From an uncultured Flavobacterium sp. (GTDB lineage Bacteria; Bacteroidota; Bacteroidia; Flavobacteriales; Flavobacteriaceae), in the NCBI RefSeq assembly GCF_946479975.1, contig NZ_CAMLIX010000079.1:1-18896 (forward strand): a DNA stretch of 18,896 bases, read 5' to 3'. The notes under the pieces are model-generated. The model was not told where the DNA came from. It saw only the letters and a program-made list of their open reading frames with translations, and did not search any database. The position numbers were made by a program, and so were the translations under genes. This document shows, in pieces, positions 8,374 to 16,024 of the stretch. The first letter of the stretch is position 1. Each line of letters starts with the position of its first letter.

Positions 8374-11145
8374 TTACATCACTAACTGTTTGTTAGACGG
8401 CGCAAACTTAGTTAAGTTAATCCCTTCCACAGCTGCTGTATATTCATCCATCGTAGGAGTTCTTCCTAAAATTGTAGAAAGAACCACGACCGGCGTAGAA
8501 GAAAGTAATGATTCTCCTTTTTTACCTTCTGTATCTTCTACAACTCTTCCTTGGAAAAGACGCGTTGAAGTTGCCATTACAGTATCTCCTTTCGCCGCTT
8601 TTTCTTGGTTACCCATACAAAGGTTACATCCTGGACGCTCTAAATACAACATGTTTTCATATTCTGTACGTGCAGCACCCTTTGGAGCATTATCGTCAAA
8701 TTCGAATCCTGAGTATTTTTGCAACACTTCCCAATCTCCTTCTGCTTTAAGCTCATCAACAATATTATACGTTGGAGGAGCTACAACAAGAGGTGCATTG
8801 AATTCAACTTTTCCTTTTTGTGCTTCAACATTTTTCAACATTTGAGCAAGGATTTTCATGTCTCCTTTATGAACCATACATGATCCAATAAATCCAAGAT
8901 CTACTTTTTTCACTCCACCATAAAATGATAAAGGTCTAATAGTATCGTGAGTATAACGTTTAGAAACATCCGCATTATTAACGTCTGGATCTGCGATCAT
9001 TGGCTCAGCAATTTGATCCAAATCAACTACAACTTCAGCATAATATTTAGCATTTGAATCTGGAGTTAAAGCTGGTTTTTCTGCCGATTTAATCTCAGTA
9101 ATTCTCTTATCTGCTTTGTTGATTAATCCTTGAAGAACATGCTTTTCGTTATCCATACCTTTATCAATCATGATCTGGATTCTGCCTTTTGCAATTTCCA
9201 ATGATTCGATTAAAGTTTCATCTTCAGAAATACAGATAGAAGCTTTTGCTTTCATTTCTGCAGTCCAGTCTGTAAATGTAAAGGCCTGATCAGCAGTAAG
9301 TGTACCAATGTGAACCTCGATAATTCTTCCTTGGAAAACGTTTTCTCCTCCAAATTGGTGAAGCATTTGCGCTTGTGTAGCATGAACCACATCACGGAAA
9401 TCCATGTACCCTTTCATATCTCCTTTGAAAGTTACTTTTACAGATTCTGGAATTGGCATAGACGCTTCTCCAGTAGCCAATGCAAGAGCAACAGTTCCTG
9501 AGTCAGCACCAAAAGCAACACCTTTAGACATTCTTGTATGAGAGTCACCACCAATAATAATAGCCCACTCATCGATAGTAATATCGTTAAGTACTTTGTG
9601 AATTACATCGGTCATTGAGTGATAAACACCTTTTGGATCACGAGCTGTAATTAAACCAAAATCGTTCATGAATTTCATCAATTTTGGAATATTTGCCTGC
9701 GCTTTTTTATCCCAAACTGAAGCAGTGTGACAACCTGATTGGTAAGCACCGTCAACGATTGGCGAAATTACTGTCGCTGCCATAGATTCTAGTTCTTGAG
9801 CAGTCATAAGACCAGTCGTATCTTGAGAACCTACGATGTTAACTTCTACACGAACGTCTGAACCAGCGTGTAAAACTTTTCCTGGAGCGATTCCTACTGC
9901 ATTTTTATTGAAGATTTTTTCAACTGCAGTAAGACCTTGGCCTTCATGAGAAATTTCTTTTGATGGAGCAAATACAAGAGGAGCTTCAACATCTAAAACT
10001 TTTGCTGCTAAAGTTTGAAGTTTTTTACCAAATACAATTGCATATGAACCACCAGCTTTGATAAATTCCATTTTCTGAGGTGTAAATGCCTTAGAAATGT
10101 CAATTAACTCTTGGTCACCATTATAAAGTTTTTTCTCTTTAATATTGATTGTCAAAACTGTACCAGTTTCAACAGAATATGTTTGTTCTAAAATTGGCTC
10201 GTCGTTTTCGTTACGAATAACGTTTCCGTCTGCATCAACTTTTTTAACCCAGTTTTTAAGATCTAAACCAATTCCACCTGTTACATCAACAGTTGTTAGG
10301 AAAATTGGAGAAATACCGTTTGTACCTCCAACAATTGGCGCAATATTTACGAAAGGAATATAAGGACTTGCTTGTCTTCCTGTCCAAAGCGCAACGTTGT
10401 TTACACCAGACATTCTTGAAGACCCTACTCCCATAGTACCTTTTTCAGCAATTAACATTACACTTTTATCAGGATGCTGTGCTTGTAATGCTTTAATTTC
10501 TTGCTGTGCCTGAGGTGTAATCATACATTGTCCATGAAGCTCACGATCTGAACGCGAGTGGGCTTGATTACCTGGAGAAAGTAAATCTGTAGAGATATCT
10601 CCTTCACCAGCAATAAAAGTAACCACTTTAATTTCGTCTGCCACTTCTGGAAGTTTTGTAAAAAACTCAGCTTGTGCGTAGCTTTCCAAAATTTCTTTTG
10701 CAATTTCGCTGTTATTTCTAAATGCCTCAATCAAACGATCTGTATCTGCTTCATAAAGAAAAACTTGCGTTTTAAGAACCTTTGCTGCTTCTTTTGCAAT
10801 TGCAGCATCAAATCCTAAAGCTAAATCTAATAAAACTTCAATTGAAGGCCCACCTTTCATGTGAGATAAAAGTTCAAAAGCAAAACCTGGAGTTATTTCT
10901 TCTACTACAGAATGACCTAAAATAATTTCTTTTAAGAACTTCGCTTTTTCACCAGCAGCACTTGTAGTACCAGGTAAAGTATTGTAAATAAAAAACTTAA
11001 GAGAATCTTCGCGATATGCGTTATCAACATCTTTAATTTGAGCAATGATTTCGCTTAATAATTCAGCTCCATCAATTGGTTTAGGGTGTAACCCTTGATT
11101 TTTTCTTTCTTCAATTTCTTGAATGTAATCCTGATAAATATTCAT
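8374..11145 (-). CDS. acnB: Aconitate hydratase B / 2-methylisocitrate dehydratase
   Basis: A 923-residue aconitase of the AcnB type, whose domain order differs from AcnA: an N-terminal helical HEAT-like domain (about 1-165), then the swivel domain and the catalytic domains. Visible signatures are GEGDISTDLLSPGNQAHSRSD (from about 180; the swivel domain), the GVGSSRMSG loop (from about 239), GGDSHTR (532-538), Cys756 in GSCMVHKGD, and Cys840 and Cys843 in RPGCNLCMGNQ, the three likely cluster ligands. Members work in the TCA cycle and may also act on 2-methylisocitrate. It is longer than the enterobacterial enzyme (about 865). The first cluster motif reads SCMVHKG where I recall SCMTNIG in E. 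coli. The start at 11145 (MNIYQDYIQEIEER) was preferred over an in-frame ATG ten codons upstream, because that extension is unlike the family and would swallow the leader. Confidence 0.94.
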   Translation of the reverse strand: MNIYQDYIQEIEERKNQGLHPKPIDGAELLSEIIAQIKDVDNAYREDSLKFFIYNTLPGTTSAAGEKAKFLKEIILGHSVVEEITPGFAFELLSHMKGGPSIEVLLDLALGFDAAIAKEAAKVLKTQVFLYEADTDRLIEAFRNNSEIAKEILESYAQAEFFTKLPEVADEIKVVTFIAGEGDISTDLLSPGNQAHSRSDRELHGQCMITPQAQQEIKALQAQHPDKSVMLIAEKGTMGVGSSRMSGVNNVALWTGRQASPYIPFVNIAPIVGGTNGISPIFLTTVDVTGGIGLDLKNWVKKVDADGNVIRNENDEPILEQTYSVETGTVLTINIKEKKLYNGDQELIDISKAFTPQKMEFIKAGGSYAIVFGKKLQTLAAKVLDVEAPLVFAPSKEISHEGQGLTAVEKIFNKNAVGIAPGKVLHAGSDVRVEVNIVGSQDTTGLMTAQELESMAATVISPIVDGAYQSGCHTASVWDKKAQANIPKLMKFMNDFGLITARDPKGVYHSMTDVIHKVLNDITIDEWAIIIGGDSHTRMSKGVAFGADSGTVALALATGEASMPIPESVKVTFKGDMKGYMDFRDVVHATQAQMLHQFGGENVFQGRIIEVHIGTLTADQAFTFTDWTAEMKAKASICISEDETLIESLEIAKGRIQIMIDKGMDNEKHVLQGLINKADKRITEIKSAEKPALTPDSNAKYYAEVVVDLDQIAEPMIADPDVNNADVSKRYTHDTIRPLSFYGGVKKVDLGFIGSCMVHKGDMKILAQMLKNVEAQKGKVEFNAPLVVAPPTYNIVDELKAEGDWEVLQKYSGFEFDDNAPKGAARTEYENMLYLERPGCNLCMGNQEKAAKGDTVMATSTRLFQGRVVEDTEGKKGESLLSSTPVVVLSTILGRTPTMDEYTAAVEGINLTKFAPSNKQLVM

Positions 11146-11172
11146 AATAAAAGCGGATTTATTTTTTTGTGG

Positions 11173-11180
11173 CAAATTTA
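11173..11180 (-). promoter_or_regulatory. Candidate -7 box of acnB
   Basis: On the minus strand the sequence reads TAAATTTG, a match to the Bacteroidota -7 consensus TAnnTTTG, 27 bases before the acnB start codon. No clear TTG -33 element is visible at the usual distance, so this is only suggestive. Confidence 0.4.
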
Positions 11181-11273
11181 AGCATTAAACCCGATAATTA
11201 AAAAAAATATAATAGAAGTCGGCTTTTCAAAAATTATTATTGTTAAAAAACGATTTTCGATGCTTGTTTTTGA

Positions 11274-11310
11274 CAAAAAATCAATTTTGAATTAAAAAAT
11301 TGATTTTTTG
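11274..11310. repeat. AT-rich 15-bp perfect inverted repeat upstream of acnB
   Basis: The arms at 11274-11288 and 11296-11310 are perfect reverse complements (CAAAAAATCAATTTT and AAAATTGATTTTTTG) around a 7-base spacer. It lies about 130 bases upstream of the acnB start. It could be an operator, a weak terminator or simply AT-rich DNA. Confidence 0.6.
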
Positions 11311-11500
11311 ATATTTTAAAATCTTTTCTTTAACAAAGTCGAAATTTAATGTTACAGAGTTAGTGCGATTTTACCTCTGTTTTCGCAAAGAATAGTTCTA
11401 AATAATAAATTATAACGTTATAGTTAGGTAATGAAGCGTCAATTTTGATTGCTTTTTAAAACAACTAACATTTTATCATTCGTAAAAACCAATAGTAAAT

Positions 11501-11542
11501 AAAACAAGAAAGCCTGATAAAATTATCAGGCTTTCTTGTTTT
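11501..11542 (-). terminator. Strong terminator of moxR
   Basis: Two perfect 20-base complementary arms (11501-11520 and 11523-11542) form a very long hairpin with core AGCCTGATAA / TTATCAGGCT. Both outer ends are A4/T4, so it could work in either direction, but only the minus-strand gene at 11556-12509 runs into it. It begins 13 bases past that gene's stop. Confidence 0.9.
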
Positions 11543-11555
11543 AAACTTTATATAA

Positions 11556-12509
11556 TTACATCAACTTTTTAATAATAACTTCTTCTGTTATTCCTTCCGC
11601 ATCTGCTTTATAATTTTTAATAATTCTATGACGTAAAATTCCAGTTGCGACCGCTTGAACATCTTCAATATCCGGAGAAAATTTACCATTGAAAGCAGCG
11701 TGTGCTTTTGCTGCTAAAATTAAATTTTGCGAAGCCCTTGGCCCTGCTCCCCAATCTAGGTAATTTTTCACAAATTCATTACTCAAGGCATTGTCCGGAC
11801 GTGTTTTACTTACCAAAGTAACCGCATACTCAATTACATTATCTGCTACAGGAATTCTGCGGATTAAATGCTGAAAATCGATAATTTCCTGTGCCGTAAA
11901 TAACGGATTAATAACTGTTTTTGCATCAGAAGTTGTTCGTTTTACTACTTGTACTTCTTCTTCAAAAGTTGGATATTCTAATTTTACAGCAAACATAAAA
12001 CGGTCTAACTGAGCTTCTGGCAAAGGATACGTTCCTTCCTGCTCGATAGGGTTTTGAGTTGCCAAAACAAAATACGGCAAATCTAACTTATGATGCTGTC
12101 CAGCAATAGTTACCGATCTTTCCTGCATGGCTTCAAGTAAAGCAGCCTGAGTTTTAGGCGGTGTTCTATTGATCTCATCGGCTAAAATAATATTAGAAAA
12201 AATTGGCCCTTTTATGAATTTGAAATTTCTATTTTCATCTAAGATCTCACTACCTAAAATATCAGAAGGCATTAAATCTGGCGTAAACTGAATTCTTTTA
12301 AAATCTAAACCTAATGCTTGAGACAAAGTATTAATCATTAAGGTTTTTGCCAAACCTGGAACACCAATAAGAAGTGCGTGGCCTCCAGAAAAAATACAAA
12401 GCAAAATTTGATCTACAACGGCATCCTGCCCTACAATGATTTTCGCTATTTCTTTTTTTAATTCATTTCTTTTTTGAACTAAATTATGAATTGCTGTTAC
12501 GTCAGACAT
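11556..12509 (-). CDS. MoxR-family AAA+ ATPase
   Basis: A 317-residue ATPase of the MoxR group. Walker A is GVPGLAKT (49-56), Walker B IILADEIN (107-114), sensor 1 ATQNP (150-154) and the arginine finger lies in EAQLDRF (165-171). The C-terminal lid (about 220-317) includes WGAGPRASQNL, typical of the family. MoxR proteins act as cytoplasmic chaperones that help activate or insert metal into protein complexes, usually beside genes for DUF58 and von Willebrand A proteins. None of these partners is present here: the gene is closed by a strong terminator downstream. Upstream is surA, separated by a hairpin terminator that leaves only about 20 bases for a promoter, so it may depend on read-through from surA or on a promoter overlapping the hairpin. 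Confidence 0.93.
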   Translation of the reverse strand: MSDVTAIHNLVQKRNELKKEIAKIIVGQDAVVDQILLCIFSGGHALLIGVPGLAKTLMINTLSQALGLDFKRIQFTPDLMPSDILGSEILDENRNFKFIKGPIFSNIILADEINRTPPKTQAALLEAMQERSVTIAGQHHKLDLPYFVLATQNPIEQEGTYPLPEAQLDRFMFAVKLEYPTFEEEVQVVKRTTSDAKTVINPLFTAQEIIDFQHLIRRIPVADNVIEYAVTLVSKTRPDNALSNEFVKNYLDWGAGPRASQNLILAAKAHAAFNGKFSPDIEDVQAVATGILRHRIIKNYKADAEGITEEVIIKKLM

Positions 12510-12529
12510 TTATGAGTATATTTTAAATT

Positions 12530-12571
12530 AAAAAGAGTTAGTTCTACGAATTCATAAAACTAACTCTTTTT
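12530..12571 (-). terminator. Terminator between surA and moxR
   Basis: Perfect 14-bp arms (AAAAAGAGTTAGTT at 12530-12543; its reverse complement at 12558-12571) enclose a 14-base loop. On the minus strand the stem ends in T5. It starts 16 bases after the surA stop. The long loop and AT-rich ends may allow partial read-through into moxR. Confidence 0.8.
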
Positions 12572-12587
12572 ATTTATTTAATAAAAA

Positions 12588-14021
12588 TTATTTTTTCAAC
12601 CAGTTGTTTGCAAAAGCACATTCTTTGTACTCTCCAATGATTTTGATGTAAGTATCTTTAATCTTAGTATCAAACCATTTTGCAATTGCGTTGATTTGTT
12701 TTTCTTTTAATGCCAGCTCTTTAATTTTTGTATAATCTTTGGCATAATCTGCAGTATGCTCGTCAATACGATTGGTAACTGTAATCAGTTTATAAGTCTT
12801 TTTACCTTTATCATCTGTATTTAAAATTGGCTGCGAAACTTCGTTTCCTTTTAAATTAGAAACCTGGCTGTATAAGCTAGGATCCATTTTTGTTAACTCA
12901 AAACGCGTATCTTGAGTCGTAGGGTTAACTAAAGTTCCACCATTTGCTCTTGTTTCTTTTTCATCAGAATCATTTCTAGCAGCATCTGCAAATGATATTT
13001 CGTTGCCAACAATTTTATTTCTAATGTTACTAATTCTTTCTTTAGCTTCTTTTAAAGCCGCTTCAGAAACTGTTGGAGCAATCAAAATATGACGAAGTTC
13101 AACTTCTTGTCCCTTTATTTTTTCAACCATAATAATATGGAATCCAAAATTAGTTTCAAATGGTGCAGAAATTTCTCCAGCCTGCAAACTAAACGCAACA
13201 TCCTTAAATTCTTTTACGAAAGGCGTTTTTCTTGTCATTTTATAATAACCTCCGTTTGGAGAAGATCCAGGATCCTGAGAATATAATACTGCTTTTGTAG
13301 CAAAACTAGAACCGTCTAAAACATCTTGTCTTATAGCATTTAATCTATCAATAACTTTTTGTTTATCTTCTTTGGAAATTTTTGGCTCAACCACAATCTG
13401 CGATACTTCCATTTCGGCACCAAAAGTTGGCAAATCTTCTTTTGGAATTTTCTTAAAGAAATTACGAACTTCTTCTGGAGTAATTTCGACATCTTTAACA
13501 ATCTTGTCCCTCATTTCTGAGGCAAGTTTCTGCTCTTTTAAGATATCTGCAAAATAGGTTTTAAATTCTTCTACAGAATTCTTTTTATAATACTCAACAA
13601 CTTTATTGATATCACCTCCAACTTGTTGTGTCATATAATTTAGACGCTCTTCCATCATACCTCTAACTTCGGCATCACTCACAATAATACTATCCTGAAT
13701 GGCTTGGTGAGCATATAATTTATCTTCTAGAAGTTTTCCAAGCATCTGGCATCTTGTGATATCTTTTATAGATCCACCTTGGGCAGTAATTTCTAAAAAT
13801 CCTTTATCAATATCAGAATCTAATACGATATAATCTCCTACTGTAGCGATAATTCCATCGATTTTCAATTTGCCGCCTGAGGGTTTTTCAGCAGGTTTTT
13901 CAGCAACAACATCAGGAATTATTTCTTGTGCTGCAATAATTGGAGCAAAAAAAAGAAAAAAACAAATTGTTAGAACAAACTTGTAATCAATTGTTTTTAG
14001 CTGTAATTTTTTTAATAACAT
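12588..14021 (-). CDS. surA: SurA-like periplasmic chaperone / peptidyl-prolyl isomerase
   Basis: A 477-residue exported protein. Residues 1-32 form a signal peptide with a long hydrophobic core (FVLTICFFLFFAPIIAAQ). Residues about 50-190 form the SurA N-terminal chaperone region, starting KIDGIIATVGDYIVLDSDI. Two parvulin domains follow, at about 203-302 (with GFHIIMVEK) and 307-417 (with LRHILIAP). A C-terminal helix (about 425-477) completes the SurA architecture. In other bacteria SurA escorts outer-membrane proteins through the periplasm to the BAM complex. A Cys pair (Cys91 and Cys468) may be exposed to the oxidising periplasm. The upstream ATG is followed by a typical Lys-rich signal-peptide start. 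A TAACTTTG box lies about 47 bases upstream, and a terminator separates the gene from moxR. Confidence 0.92.
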   Translation of the reverse strand: MLLKKLQLKTIDYKFVLTICFFLFFAPIIAAQEIIPDVVAEKPAEKPSGGKLKIDGIIATVGDYIVLDSDIDKGFLEITAQGGSIKDITRCQMLGKLLEDKLYAHQAIQDSIIVSDAEVRGMMEERLNYMTQQVGGDINKVVEYYKKNSVEEFKTYFADILKEQKLASEMRDKIVKDVEITPEEVRNFFKKIPKEDLPTFGAEMEVSQIVVEPKISKEDKQKVIDRLNAIRQDVLDGSSFATKAVLYSQDPGSSPNGGYYKMTRKTPFVKEFKDVAFSLQAGEISAPFETNFGFHIIMVEKIKGQEVELRHILIAPTVSEAALKEAKERISNIRNKIVGNEISFADAARNDSDEKETRANGGTLVNPTTQDTRFELTKMDPSLYSQVSNLKGNEVSQPILNTDDKGKKTYKLITVTNRIDEHTADYAKDYTKIKELALKEKQINAIAKWFDTKIKDTYIKIIGEYKECAFANNWLKK

Positions 14022-14067
14022 TATTTTAAATTTTATTTGAATGTAAAGCCTGCCTTAGATAACTCGC

Positions 14068-14075
14068 CAAAGTTA
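14068..14075 (-). promoter_or_regulatory. Candidate -7 box of surA
   Basis: The minus strand reads TAACTTTG, matching TAnnTTTG, 47 bases before the surA start. The -33 element is not clear. Confidence 0.4.
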
Positions 14076-14211
14076 TTTATATTTTCTGAAATACTTCCTG
14101 AAAGATAAATAATTAGTACAGTTCTTTCGTAACTTATAACGAACAAAAATAACAATTCAATTACATAATACAACTATCCGTTATACTATTAACAAAAAAT
14201 TATAGGATAGC

Positions 14212-14229
14212 TGTAAATTACTGTTTACA
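14212..14229. promoter_or_regulatory. Symmetric site TGTAAA-N6-TTTACA
   Basis: The two 6-base arms are perfect reverse complements with a 6-base spacer, the geometry of sites for dimeric regulators such as the CRP/FNR family. It lies between the divergent surA and amylase genes, about 190 and 290 bases from their starts. The regulator is unknown. Confidence 0.35.
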
Positions 14230-14516
14230 ACTTTATTTTTATTCCATTTTATATAATTGAAAAAGAGCGTGATCCTTTTCTATTTCACTGACTTAAAATT
14301 TCAATAAAAACCTAATTATTAGTCACATAAAAAAAAGTTCTTAACACTACAACGTTTTCGTAACGCAATATTTTTCTGCAAAATAGAATTACATCAAAAA
14401 AAACATACTTTAGATGCGTAATTATTAATTTTTACACCAAAAAACAAAACTATTCTCTTTTTATGGTTAAAAATTAGATAATTACAAAACAACTATTTAA
14501 CTCAACCACATCTATT

Positions 14517-15959
14517 ATGAAAAAACCTATTTTAAAATTGTGTCTCCTTTCGACACTAAGTGCAATGCTTTTTTCTTGTTCTCAAAATGAAATCAACGAA
14601 GTAGATTCAAAAGCCGAAAGTCAGAAATTTAAAATTATTGATGTTACGCATCATGACGGAAAACCGTTTAGTACAGGAACTTCCAGTTCTAATGCAACAG
14701 CAAAATATGTAGATAATCCAGGCGGAGGTGTTATGATGCAGGCCTTTTATTGGGATGTTCCCGCCGGAGGAAATTGGTGGAATACCATTGGCGGTAAAGT
14801 AACTGCGTGGGGAAATGCCGGAATTGGCTCCATTTGGCTTCCTCCTGCTTCGAAAGCACAAAACGGGCCATTTTCTATGGGTTATGATCCCACTGATTAT
14901 TTTGATTTTGGAGATTTTAACCAAAACGGAAGTATAGAAACCAGATTTGGATCTAAAACTGAATTGGTAAATTTAATCACAGCTGCTCATGCTGAAAATA
15001 TAAAAGTATACGCTGACATTGTAATTAACCACAACAGCGGAGGACAATCAGAGGCAAATCCGTTTACGGGAACCAATACCTGGACAAACTTTAGCGCTGT
15101 AGCTTCTGGAAAGTTTACTCGTAATTATAATGATTTTTATAAAAATAGTTACGGAAATAATGACGAAGGATCTTTTGGCGGTTTCCCCGATTTATGTCAC
15201 GCCAATCCGCATGTAAAAGATTGGCTTTGGCTTAGAGCCGATGGCGTGGGGAAATATTACAAAAACACCATGAAATTTGACGGATGGAGATTTGATTACG
15301 TGAAAGGTTTTGGTGCGTGGGTTGTAAATGCATGGAACGCAAATGTTGGTGGATTTTCTGTTGGAGAATTATGGGATTCGAATGTAAATGTATTAAATGA
15401 CTGGGCAAATAGCGCCAACAGTTCTGTATTTGATTTTGCATGTTATTATAAAATGAATGATGCATTTGACGGAAATAATCTATCTCTTTTGAATGATGAT
15501 ATGATGTGGAAAAGAAACCCGTACAAAGCCGTTACTTTTGTGACCAATCATGATACAGATGAAATTTACAGTAAAATGTTGGCTTACTCCTATATATTAA
15601 CACACGAAGGTTATCCTACCATTTTTTATAGAGATTATGAAGAATGGCTGGACAAAAACAAATTAAATAATCTAATCTGGATCCATAATAACAAAGCGAC
15701 AGGAACAACTTCGATTTTATATTCTGATAATGATGAATATGTAGCGAGAAGAAATGGTTACAACGGAAATCCTGGATTAGTTGTTTACATCAACAACTCA
15801 GACGCTTGGCAAGAAAGATGGATTCAGACCAATTGGGCAAATACTCAAATTAAAGATTTTACAGGAAATTCAACTTGGTTTCCAACTACTCAGGCAGATA
15901 AATGGGTAAAAATACAATGTCCTCCACGAGGATATTCAGTTTGGTCAATTAATCAGTAA
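14517..15959 (+). CDS. Lipoprotein alpha-amylase of archaeal type (GH13_7-like)
   Basis: A 480-residue alpha-amylase that should hydrolyse internal alpha-1,4 bonds of starch or glycogen. Residues 1-20 are a lipoprotein signal with Cys21 in LFSC; acidic residues soon follow (CSQNEINE), which would allow surface export. The TIM barrel starts at GVMMQAFYWD (71-80). The conserved GH13 regions are all present: DIVINH (167-172), the fifth region FPDLCH (223-228), GWRFDYVKG with nucleophile Asp260, GELWD with acid/base Glu284, and FVTNHDTD with Asp346. Domain C covers about 400-480. Several stretches (QAFYWDVP, GYDPTDYFDFG, ETRFGSK, FYRDYEEWLDKNKL, NLIWIH) are nearly those I recall from Pyrococcus furiosus alpha-amylase. 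No SusC/SusD genes flank it, so it stands outside a polysaccharide-utilisation locus. A terminator follows 20 bases downstream. Confidence 0.95.
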   Translation: MKKPILKLCLLSTLSAMLFSCSQNEINEVDSKAESQKFKIIDVTHHDGKPFSTGTSSSNATAKYVDNPGGGVMMQAFYWDVPAGGNWWNTIGGKVTAWGNAGIGSIWLPPASKAQNGPFSMGYDPTDYFDFGDFNQNGSIETRFGSKTELVNLITAAHAENIKVYADIVINHNSGGQSEANPFTGTNTWTNFSAVASGKFTRNYNDFYKNSYGNNDEGSFGGFPDLCHANPHVKDWLWLRADGVGKYYKNTMKFDGWRFDYVKGFGAWVVNAWNANVGGFSVGELWDSNVNVLNDWANSANSSVFDFACYYKMNDAFDGNNLSLLNDDMMWKRNPYKAVTFVTNHDTDEIYSKMLAYSYILTHEGYPTIFYRDYEEWLDKNKLNNLIWIHNNKATGTTSILYSDNDEYVARRNGYNGNPGLVVYINNSDAWQERWIQTNWANTQIKDFTGNSTWFPTTQADKWVKIQCPPRGYSVWSINQ

Positions 15960-15979
15960 TTTTAAAAATGACTATTCTA

Positions 15980-16007
15980 AGGCTGTTCATTATGAGCAGC
16001 CTTTTTT
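15980..16007 (+). terminator. Terminator of the amylase gene
   Basis: AGGCTGTTCA (15980-15989) pairs with TGAGCAGCCT (15993-16002), 10 bp with one G-U pair and a 3-base loop, followed by a T6 tract. It lies 20 bases past the stop. Confidence 0.92.
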
Positions 16008-16024
16008 ATAAAAAACATTTGTTC

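Larger units (their letters stand above)
11146..11500. other. Intergenic region between acnB and moxR with several inverted repeats
   Basis: This stretch has no coding potential that I can support. It must carry acnB control signals. It holds the candidate -7 box near 11173, an AT-rich 15-bp hairpin at 11274-11310, two interleaved complementary pairs at 11354-11387, and a perfect 12-bp palindrome TATAACGTTATA at 11411-11422. Confidence 0.6.
14022..14516. other. Divergent control region between surA and the amylase gene
   Basis: These 495 bases hold no ORF that I can support. They carry the start signals of two divergent genes: the candidate surA -7 box at 14068-14075, and an 18-bp symmetric site TGTAAA-N6-TTTACA at 14212-14229. 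The rest is AT-rich, without a clear amylase promoter. Confidence 0.6.

Noticed and set aside
8390..8845. Open frame of 151 codons on the + strand inside acnB
   Set aside because: It is antisense to the conserved C-terminal part of acnB, has no recognisable domain and no start signals. The same applies to the other antisense frames in acnA, surA, prfC and the LysM gene.
11146..11175. In-frame extension of acnB by ten residues
   Set aside because: It would overlap the candidate -7 box and A-rich leader, and the family begins near MNIYQDYIQEIEER.
14351..14365. AACG-TTTTCGT-AACG as a LacI-type operator upstream of the amylase
   Set aside because: Symmetry is imperfect, and no regulator gene or second copy supports it.
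14517..15959. Amylase gene as part of a polysaccharide-utilisation locus
   Set aside because: No SusC, SusD or sugar-regulator gene lies beside it; the neighbours are surA and prfC, and a terminator closes the gene.
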